DNA from: Dysidea avara
Lineage: Eukaryota > Porifera > Demospongiae > Dictyoceratida > Dysideidae
Length of the DNA: 64,000 bases
Direction of reading: 5' to 3'
Assembly: GCF_963678975.1 (NCBI RefSeq)
Contig: NC_089274.1
Coordinates: forward strand, 1,352,001-1,416,000
The notes under the pieces were generated by a model, which saw only the letters and a list, made by a program, of their open reading frames with translations, was not told where the DNA came from and did not search any database. Positions 56,101 to 64,000 of the stretch are shown here, in pieces. Positions within the stretch are counted from its first letter, which is position 1, and each line of letters begins with the position of its first letter. Made by a program: the position numbers and the translations under genes.

Positions 56101-59100
56101 TTTTGCTAAGTTTGTTCAAATACATTTTTAAAAGATTTTTTTTTGTGGTGTTTTAGAGAGATCATTTTCCACAATAGGTTTTCTTTTGTGAAGAGAGATT
56201 GGGCTTTTTATTTTCACTAATTTTGCTAGTCTTTTTGCGAGATTGAATTAACGAAAGGAAAATTTGATGAATTCCCCTTTAATGAATTAAAAATTGGACA
56301 AAAGCAAGAAGCCACAGATCTCAACTTTTGAGGCGCTTATTGACAATTGACAAATGTAACTGATTCGTCAAATTCATCAAAATTAATGTTTCTTTCACCT
56401 GTCATAATTATGGTATAGTGAAACCTCATTAATAGGTCCACCTATTTAGTGACCAAAAATATGAGGTGGTCTTATTACTGAGGTCATGAAGTACACCTTA
56501 GCTGTGTTTGGAACCTCCTTGATGTGGTCACTATAGTGAAGTGGTCTTAAACATGGGGCAAGTTTTAACACTTCTTCCCACACACTTGTGAGGTATTCAC
56601 ATGATTTCTCAGTACCGTTACATCATCAAGATTCTACCTCCTTATTTGTACTCATGACTTCTGTTCTCTAGTAACCCTAATTAACTCCAATTATTACATC
56701 AGAGGAAATGAGCTCCAATAACTTCTGGGTAGAGTTATAGAATGACCAGCCTGTGAAATGCTTTAACGTATTTATGCTCTGCTCCAAAGTGGCTCATTTT
56801 AGATGTCTATGATACTGTTCCACTAGTGCAGACCAATCACTTCAAGTTTGAAGCGTAGTAGCCACGAAACTGGACTAGTTTTGAGCGAAGCCATGAGGTG
56901 TGTGGTGTCCAAGTGAGAAATTTATACAGTAATTCACTGGTCTAATACCTGTCTAATATGGTCACCTGTCTAATATGGCCACCTGTCTCATATTTGCACT
57001 GTGAGCTTCAGGTTCTTTGGCACCTGTTTTGTCCTGGATATATTAAATAATCTAGCTACACCTGGGTATGGTGAATGTTTCACTACACCCGATTGAAAAT
57101 AGTTATCAAACATTTTGTAATGGGTGTGGCCATTTCCTCATTAACAGTTTCCTGAAAACATACCAATAAATGGATATTTGATGGACACGTTTTGTGTGTT
57201 TTCTAAGGAAATGTCTTATTGATGGTTAAAGTTTATGGCCATAGCAGCCAGATTAGGATAAAGTTGTAAAACATACCAGTAAATTGCTAGCATTTTTACT
57301 GGCAGTCTTATGGGATGTTTTATGATTTAGTTGTGACTGTTAACTGTGAGCATATGCAAGGCTTAGAGTAATTTGATATGATATTCCATTAACAGCGTCA
57401 CTCTGTGTAATTGTTTACATTAAGTTGTCAGGTAGTGTTGGCATGTTCAGTTCTGAGTGCTTCTTGAAAGAATTCACCAGCACCCAATCGAAAACTGCTG
57501 TTTCTGGTATTATATTACTGTAGCTAGGAAGGTATAGTTGTAAAGGGCTACAAGTCTGATCCTTTACTACATAAACTTTCCTTTACATGTTGATGTACCA
57601 CCGCCACAATCAGAGTTGTTCAGTGTTTGGAAGTATTTTTAAAAATTTAAAGAGGCTGTTCTCTTTTAGAAATTAGCAACTTTGAATAATATTCCTGTAC
57701 AATGGAGGGAGTTATGTATCGGAGGATGCACACATTTTGAGCATGTTTTATGATGTAATGGTAGTTCTTAGTGCTGGGTGAGTATTTGACTTGATCAGCA
57801 ATGCGATTAATTAAAATTAAGTTTGAAAATTATGCTAGCAAAATAATAAGTGCTTATTTTGCGATAAATAATTGTGACTGGAGCAATTTTAGCCATCAAG
57901 TTGTGTTTAAAATGTTTGACATTTGTAGACTACTTTAAAAATTGAGCCACTGACTGATACATATTAAAAAGGACTCAATTTAAAAACAAACATTTTTTTG
58001 GGTCTCAACTGATCTGGCTCCCTAACTTTTACTTGGGAAAGAGGAAAACTTTTTTATTGCTGAAAAGTGAACCAAAGCTTCTTGGTCCCAAATGTTTGTT
58101 GTAGAAAGGTGTCCACTCTAGTTCTGGTATACTTGTGATTCAGCTAAAACATGTTTGCTAGTAGTTGCTGTTGACATCTTGTGACAAGCCAGGGATCTTA
58201 TCAGTTGTAGTAAGGCTTGTTTTACAAATACAAGCTATTGTAATCTCATACTTGTCCTTATATTAAGGTAGTGCCCCCGCCTTCATTTATAGCCTGGTTT
58301 TTATTGGCTTTAATACGGAAAATAAAGTAATTGCCCTGGTACATATGTATCTGGAAATAACATATATTCCAATTATGCTTTTGTAGTGTTATCTAAAAGA
58401 GTTACAGTATTGTTAGCATCATTATAGTACATATTAACATGGTGAGCACTAAAGACATACAACGCATTAAACTGTGGCTGACCCCACTCCCTCAAGCATG
58501 CAATATGTTCAGCAGCTGACACCTACACTAATTGTCTAATATTTTAGTCTCTCCTACTTGTCTTGTGTAACATAGGTTATAAAATCTTACTTGTATTGTC
58601 AGTTAGCTTGTTCTGTTTATACTCTACATTTGTGTATGTAGAAGGAAGCCAAGCAAAGGAGATTAGGAGTATGGTAAAATAGCCCTCCATATTAAGAAAG
58701 AGAGTTTACATTCTTAACTTGTGTCTGCTAGCTTGTAGATAATTTTATATACCATAATTTAATGTGTGCACACAAAGTGAATGTGTTTGCCCACAAGTTG
58801 AGCTGTTCTCTAATGGTCACTACCGTTGTCTTTATTGGTGGATAAAAGTTGTTGTGTTTGGAATTTCAGTATTCTCTTTGAGTATAGAGATCAGTGTTAA
58901 CAGACTTTCAAGAAGACTTTTACAGACAAGAAATCTCAATATTGAAGACAAGTATTTTAGTCCAGCAGGTTGGACTGCATACTCACAGCAAAAAATGAGT
59001 CAAAATTGTTGATCTAAAAGTGTGTATTGTAGAGAAGGATTCACTGTATTCCTGACTGTGTGTTCGTACAAAAGTGACTATAAGTTTTGTTTTCTGGCAT

Positions 59101-62100
59101 AACACTAGAAACATATTGCCAACAGTAGGTCACAGCAATATGTGTTAGTGATCTCATGTTAAGAGGTCTGTAGCTACTCTACTACCTGACATTGCCATGG
59201 AAGAGACTTTTCATATCATCACCTAAACACTTAGTTACCATGGAGCTTAGTACAGTGATTGTCATAGTATAATTAATTGTGGAATTTGGACAGGTCATGC
59301 GTTACTATGGCTTAATTGCTATTCATTCTCTCCCTCACCATAAATAGATTGCTTTTTACCCTAATATGGTGATAAAGCTGTACAAAGTTACCATAACAAT
59401 ATACAGGAGACAAATAGGTCAATGCAACACTGTTCTTGGTGTCTACATGTTTTATTGCTATAACCAAGGACAGTTTGGGGCCAAGAATTTTAGTCCATGT
59501 TGAAGGTTGTCCTCCTTCAGAGGTAAAGCTATACTAACTCAACCCCTGTGGGGATAGAAAACTTAAAATGTCTTGTTGCTTAATTCACACAAAGCTACTG
59601 TACTGAATCACAAACACTACAGCAGTTGTTTTCATCAAATACTGTTTAGCAGCCTGAGGTTAGAGCTAAAGGCAGTGATCAAAAAGATGAAACATAAACC
59701 TGATAATGCTTTTTTCTAAAAGCAGCTGATGTTGTGGACACCTCAAATGACTCTTTCAGTTTGCACATGTGCTGAGACACACCCACCCTGAGTCTGATAT
59801 CTCTTCTATACAGCATGTGTGACATGATGAAACATTTTAAAGATTTCTCTATGTGTGTGTTGTGTGTGTTTAAGTGGTCTCTGTTATAAAATACCACAGG
59901 TAGGCCATACTGGTTACTAAGGACTAACAGGGTGTAGTGAAGCTGTATGGCCAGGTACATAGACCAGTATGCTCATTATGTAATATCTACATTGATAAGA
60001 TCACAAAAATGTACAATGCCATTACTAATCTTGGTCAACCACTTTACTTCGTTACATTTTGGGTTGCCCAATATGTAATTCCCAAACTAAGCCCACCATG
60101 CTCTGGCCAACATATCAGGTAGTAGAGTTTTCCTTCCACTTAAATGACTTTGGTTGTCCAGTGTCTATATAGCTGGTATTTTCCCACCGACCTTACATGT
60201 ATGCATAAACATGTGATTTTCACATGACAGAAAGTCTTGTTGATGACTAAATAGTTATGAAATCAGACAGTGTCTGTTCTGAATAAAAATTTTCATACAA
60301 GAACTTCTTTCTCATGATTAAGAGTTCGTTAATGCTTTCCATTACAAGTCATCTCTAGTGTATTGCAGTAGAGATTGTAAGGTAGTGCATGCACTTTTAT
60401 GGTTCTATTGTTAAACTGACTGTGTGATTTCTGCTAAGTAGTACTAGCAATGGAAATGATCTTATATCGCACACAAAATGCTTGTTCATCGCATCACTAT
60501 GATAGGTTGTTACCATATTGAAGACCCCCAGTTATTAGCAGATCATTTTCACAAGTTTCTGTCTGACGGTTGCTTGTTCTTATGTGCATATGTGTTAGTG
60601 ACATGTTTCTGATGTGTACCTGGAACTGACGTATTCCTGTGAAGGCATCTTCTCAAGTCTAGCCAATTAAATGCATAATACATGATGAAAATTTCATGGC
60701 CATACCTTAATGGTATCAAAAGTTATGAGCCATGAAAATTTAAAAATTTATGTGCCCAAATGCCCTATTTTGCAGGTCCAGTCACAATCTAACAAGTGCG
60801 TCCATTAATGATGGCAGATACAATTGTTCAGCTCTGTTCTTATTGTTGACATTATTTTAGAATACATTATCTTTGGTATTTATCTTGGAGGGTTTTCAGA
60901 CTGTGTCCTTGTGTAAAGTTTCTTTAATGCTGCGATACTGTATTAAATACAAGAACAGTATACACACACATGTGCACTCTAACGTGTTACATCATCCAGG
61001 CTTCCATTTACTCCTTGTAAGGCTGTATACAGTAACACTTTATTAGTACATCGCTTCTAGTGGAAGCCACACACACTTAGTGGGACTTCCCGTCATTGTT
61101 TGCTGTTGACTGTGTTGTGATGTCATATGATGTAATGATCTCAATATCATTAGTTGTACTATCATTGCAGGCAAAGATACTCGCTTCTTCTTCAAGGTGA
61201 AGTTTTATGCCATTGATCCATCTGTCCTGCAGGACAACACACGCTACCAGTTCTTCCTACAACTGAAAAACGATATTGCCAAAGGGCGGTATGTCATTAT
61301 TCTTTATTTGAGCTAAAGGTATTCTTATTGTTTCAGGCTTGTGTGTCTACCGAATATCACAGCAACTGTGTTGGCTTATGTGGTACAAGGTAGGCATTAG
61401 TTGTTATGGCAACTAACAAGGTCACATCTATAAATATATCCTGTGAGGGAGCTGTTAAGCTTGTACTTTAAGCTTGTACTTTTAACGTTGTTTTATAAGT
61501 ATAATACAAAAATAATATATCATTTATATTTCAAGTTTTGATTTCAGATAATTTTGTTGGGATGTACTTTTAAATTGATGTTAAACTCAATTCCACAACC
61601 TATACAGAAGATGTACACTCACTTCCTAACTTCATTTACCTGGAGGTTTTAATGAAGCACTTTTAAGACAAGAAAGGGGTGTATGCATGTGTGTGTATGT
61701 GTGGCCTTGTTGAAGTACACACAGACACACCATTGTAGTTAACTCTGGTGTATACAAACCACTGTCAACATTGTCTCCATATTTAGTACATCCTTTGAGA
61801 CTTCTCATAAACTTCCCGTACCTCAAATTAGTTTATATAATATATAGACAATAGTTGAGTGTGTCTGTGTGTTGTGTAGCTGAAGTTGGGGATCATGATA
61901 GTGCAGTACATCATGTTGGGTACATCTCTGAGTTCAGACTTCTCCCAGCACTGGTGAGTAACTATGATATGTGTGTGATGTATGCTCCATGTGATGTATG
62001 CTCCATGTGATGTATGCATGTGTTTATCTCGTGTTTGTATCCCATTGTGATAACAGGATGAGCGGGAGCAGTGGTATAGTGGTATTGTGGTGTACTGTAG

Positions 62101-62149
62101 TGACCATTTTGTGGCTTCTTACGACTACAACATTGTGTATACCTCTTAG
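50119..62149 (+). CDS. Short FERM-domain protein (lobes F1 and F2 only)
   Basis: Exons 50119-50232, 50362-50466, 50663-50705, 61171-61288, 61337-61389, 61880-61953 and 62057-62149 join to exactly 600 nt, 199 residues plus stop, with consensus splice sites. FERM hallmarks are clear: LEREYFGIEYED and RWLDTAKPLKKQ (F1), then [30 protein letters not shown] and YVVQAEVGDHDSAVHHVGYI (F2). The last exon reads DEREQWYSGIVVY and stops where relatives continue through the rest of F2 and F3. F3 is the lobe that usually binds membrane-protein tails. AATAAA at 62185 supports a real 3' end. Exon 3 is separated from exon 4 by a 10.5-kb intron. The FERM part resembles band 4.1, FRMD and PTPN3/4 proteins; I cannot assign the subfamily. 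Missed alternative exons beyond 62149, or an incomplete gene, remain possible. Confidence 0.72.
54540..54970 (-). repeat. Dispersed repeat A, inverted copy split by an insertion
   Basis: The left part ACCTCATTACAATGGCCATGTCAAGTAG and the right part GTCAAGTAGGTTT together form the reverse complement of the repeat A segment at 9766-9800 (AACC/GGACC-TACTTGACATGG-TCACTGTAATGAGGT). Confidence 0.75.
54579..54948. mobile_element. hAT-like short element with GTCAAGTA(G) target duplication
   Basis: The 370-bp insert is bounded by GTCAAGTAG at 54570-54578 and 54949-54957. The ends AACTGTGACC and, mirrored, TAGGGCTATGAAT are loosely similar. The interior repeats ACCGATTAATCGG-like motifs, common in hAT-derived elements. 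A duplication of about 8 bp fits the hAT superfamily. Confidence 0.75.
55306..55351. repeat. Three 16-bp tandem repeats
   Basis: TTCACTATCGTGATGC repeated three times, the last without its final base. The CACTATCGTGATG core is itself nearly palindromic. Confidence 0.9.
56418..56550. repeat. Dispersed repeat A, copy with apparent 5' end
   Basis: Starts AGTGAAACCTCATTAATAGG and continues with GAGGTGGTCTTATTACTGAG, GTCATGAAGTACACCTTAGC and GGTCACTATAGTGAAGTGGT. The GTGAAACCTCATTA start also occurs alone at about 56020, so it may mark the true terminus of the family. Confidence 0.7.
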
Positions 62150-62184
62150 CTATACCTGCTTGCTCTAAAGTTGAGCCACTTTGC

Positions 62185-62190
62185 AATAAA
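62185..62190 (+). promoter_or_regulatory. Polyadenylation signal of the short FERM gene
   Basis: AATAAA lies 36 nt downstream of the stop codon at 62147-62149, consistent with the seventh exon being terminal. Confidence 0.6.
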
Positions 62191-62345
62191 CACTTTGTGG
62201 CCAAGACATTGTGTTTTTTGTCAGGTAGAGGCAGAGGCACCATGGAGTTTATTGTTGATCTTAAAAAGGATGTAACTAATTACTGGACTGGATTACTGGA
62301 CTCACTTGACTGACATATTTTTGGTTTTTATACATTATGAGGTTG

Positions 62346-62930
62346 AGTCCTGCTAGCCAAGGGCCTTCAGAAAACTTGAGGAGTGGAGTAAGCAAAAACT
62401 GATTTCTCATCTATTAAGTTCTTCTACAGTACATATACTCCTTATCAGTATGCTGCAGAGAATGTGTTAGTTATGGTTAACCAGCATCTTGAGAGAGAGT
62501 AGCAAGCTTGTACAATGCTAATAAATTTGGTCACATTTTATAGTACGTCAACCAACACATGTAGGAACTAATCATGATAGCAGAGAAACTCTACAGTTGT
62601 GCAATGAGTTTGTATATTACATGTAGGAACGAATTTAGCTACAATAGATTGTCTTAGGAAGGATAGGTTGTGTCCCAGGGGTCTGAGCTATTTAGTTCAA
62701 GGATACAGTGTATCATAGGTAGCACAAATATAGTAAAATGATTTTTGGTTAGCTATTGCTATACATTACAATCTCCAAAACACAATACTAAGAAGTGTAT
62801 AAATGTTGTAGAGCATAACAAGTAGTGAGAAATCAGTTTTTGCTTACTCCACTCCTTACACTCATCATTTTAGTAGCAGACTGCAAGTTCTCTGAAGGCC
62901 CTTGGCTAGCAAGACTCATGATCAATAAAA
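62346..62930. mobile_element. Short element nested in the left arm of the composite element
   Basis: Inverted ends: GCTAGCCAAGGGCCTTCAGA...GGAGTGGAGTAAGCAAAAACTG at 62353-62410 and, mirrored, CAGTTTTTGCTTACTCCACTCC...GAAGGCCCTTGGCTAGC at 62834-62910. Exact borders and target duplication are not resolved. Confidence 0.7.
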
Positions 62931-62967
62931 TCAGGAGCTTATGAGCTGCTGAAGGTGGCGAAGGAAC

Positions 62968-63207
62968 ATGAAACTGAAATCCATGACAATCCAAATTACA
63001 TCACTGTGTTTTTGTTATATATCACGCACAAATGGTGTTCCAGCCACACCAAGTAGAGATGAGTTTGCCACCATCAAAGAAGAGAAAGACCTCAAGGAAG
63101 ACTCAGCCAACTTTACCATCGCCATGTCTCACTGGACACGTGCAATTTCGTATACGGATTCAAATAGCGATTTTACTTTCCTTATATGGAAACTAATCAG
63201 CGATTGA
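62968..63207 (+). pseudogene. Exon-like open frame inside the composite element
   Basis: A 79-codon frame whose middle part (RDEFATIKEEKDLKED, then SANFTIAMSHWTRAI) has a charged, protein-like composition and more GC at third positions than the flanks. It starts inside the left inner arm and has no neighbouring exon of its own. It may be a host gene fragment picked up between terminal inverted repeats. I do not recognise the source protein. Confidence 0.35.
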
Positions 63208-63530
63208 TTTGGATTATGATGGCACCTGGTTGACAGTGTAAGTTTCATGCTCCTTCGCCGCCTTCAGCAGCTCATAAGGCAAACCTCAGAATATGTAAAA
63301 GTCAAAAATATGTCAGTCCAGTAGTCCAGTCCAGTGATTAGTTACACTCTCTTTAAAAGCTTATGATTTGAAATTTTGAAACTTGTTTATTGTTCTACTG
63401 AATATTCCTAAATTTGTTGGAAAATGTTTGCAGTTAGAAACAAAGGTAGCGAAGATATTCTCCCTTGGTAATTTTATTAGGCAAAAGTTAATGGAGCTAA
63501 ACTGAAGTTTTGGTCATTTTTTTGTTTTTT

Positions 63531-63576
63531 AAACCAGGTGTGTGCCCACAGCCGGCTGTGGGCGCGCACCTGGTTT
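63531..63576. repeat. 46-bp near-perfect palindrome
   Basis: AAACCAGGTGTGTGCCCACAGCC is followed at once by its inverted copy GGCTGTGGGCGCGCACCTGG-TTT, with two mismatches and no loop. It sits 17 bp before a long GT tract. It may be two abutting termini of a short element. Confidence 0.85.
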
Positions 63577-63592
63577 ACTGAAATTGTTTTCG

Positions 63593-63674
<82 letters not shown>

Positions 63675-63694
63675 TGTGGTGTGTGTGTGTGTAC
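63593..63694. repeat. GT microsatellite, about 100 bp
   Basis: (GT)n almost pure, with GTGGTG interruptions towards the 3' end. Cys-Val frames called here are artefacts of the repeat. Confidence 0.95.
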
Positions 63695-64000
63695 CTATCT
63701 ACCTATGTTTGTCTGTACGCACCCACTTGAGCAAAATTGTTTAATAATGGTAAAAGTAGAGGAAGTAAAAGCAAAATGAAGGCTGTACCAAACTTCTGCA
63801 CAGGTAAACTTTGCTCTGAGGTGGTTTCTTTTCGGCAGTCTGAAATACAGGTGTGGCGACTCTCCTCCGACTTTGTGAATTACCTTCCCTTCAGGTTTTA
63901 CAAGTGTTTAACAATTGAGAAACAACAGTACTAGCCTTGTAGACTACCAGAAATAACCTATCCCTTCAAGTTGGGAAGGGGACGTATCCCCTACGCACGC
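63695..64000. other. Window end, nothing identified
   Basis: No splice-supported exon, RNA gene or repeat with a second copy is recognised. A plus-strand frame at 63737-63934 is unconvincing. Confidence 0.5.

Larger units (their letters stand above)
50706..61170. other. 10.5-kb intron 3 of the short FERM gene
   Basis: Mostly unique AT-rich DNA. It includes repeat A copies (54540-54970, 56418-56550), a hAT-like insert (54579-54948), a 16-bp tandem repeat (55306-55351) and short motif repeats such as CACCTGTCTAATATGG (56947-56990). Small open frames, for example 58764-59012 (+) and 59679-59960 (-), show nothing recognisable. Confidence 0.65.
62265..63352. mobile_element. Composite inverted-repeat element carrying an exon-like cargo
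   Basis: Outer arms: 62265-62345 (GTAACTAATTACTGGACTGG...GACATATTTTTGG...ATGAGGTT) and 63281-63352 (AACCTCAG...AAAAATATGTCAG...CCAGTGATTAGTTAC). They continue inward as TTATGAGCTGCTGAAGGTGG (about 62937) and CCGCCTTCAGCAGCTCATAA (about 63258). The left arm is split at about 62345 by a second palindromic element, so the uninterrupted arms would be about 115 bp. Between the inner arms lies the open frame at 62968-63207. Confidence 0.75.

Noticed and set aside
58764-59012. 82-codon plus-strand ORF in the large FERM intron
   Set aside because: No recognisable domain, no good splice sites in frame with the FERM gene, and AT-driven composition.
63538-63779. ORFs of Cys-Val repeats
   Set aside because: Pure translation of the GT microsatellite.
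1-64000. Bacterial-type systems (CRISPR, defence islands, operons)
   Set aside because: All coding sequence is spliced and eukaryotic. The tandem repeats present are microsatellites or minisatellites without spacer structure.

Overview
The window looks like AT-rich genomic DNA from an animal. The genes are split into many short exons with canonical GT-AG introns, one classic eukaryotic tRNA is present, and introns and intergenic DNA are full of short inverted-repeat elements, LINE 3' ends and tRNA-derived SINEs. A FERM-PDZ-tyrosine phosphatase of PTPN3/PTPN4 type, an atypical Rnd-like Rho GTPase and an SR-rich cyclophilin of PPIG type point to a metazoan. My best guess is a sponge or another early-branching invertebrate. 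This is inference; nothing here names the species.

Layout. 40-894 (+): the last five exons of an unrecognised gene ending in a basic tail. 1096-1167 (-): tRNA-Gln(CUG), 71 bp upstream of the next start codon. 1239-6789 (+): PPIG-like nuclear cyclophilin, 11 exons, 585 residues. 7590-48664 (+): PTPN3/4-like phosphatase, 29 exons, 898 residues, with four introns of about 6-10 kb that carry most of the mobile DNA. 48974-49669 (-): intronless Rnd-like GTPase, tail-to-tail with the phosphatase. 50119-62149 (+): a short FERM gene, head-to-head with the GTPase, 7 exons, 199 residues, stopping inside FERM lobe F2. 62265-63352: a nested inverted-repeat element enclosing an exon-like open frame. 63353-64000: a palindrome and a GT microsatellite. 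I joined exons by hand using splice consensus, frame and family similarity. The three spliced models with a start codon close exactly in frame.

The phosphatase, GTPase and FERM protein all belong to families that act at the membrane-cytoskeleton interface. The two FERM genes share exon lengths (43, 53 and 74 nt) and intron phases, so their FERM parts have a common gene structure. The GTPase and the short FERM gene share a 449-bp intergenic region with three CACGTG boxes about 30 bp apart; the phosphatase upstream region has one more.

The intronic repeats include several short elements whose target-site duplications can be read directly. Two of these sit inside other repeats in a way that restores the uninterrupted repeat when the insert is removed. 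I found no CRISPR array, bacterial operon, intact transposase or viral gene.
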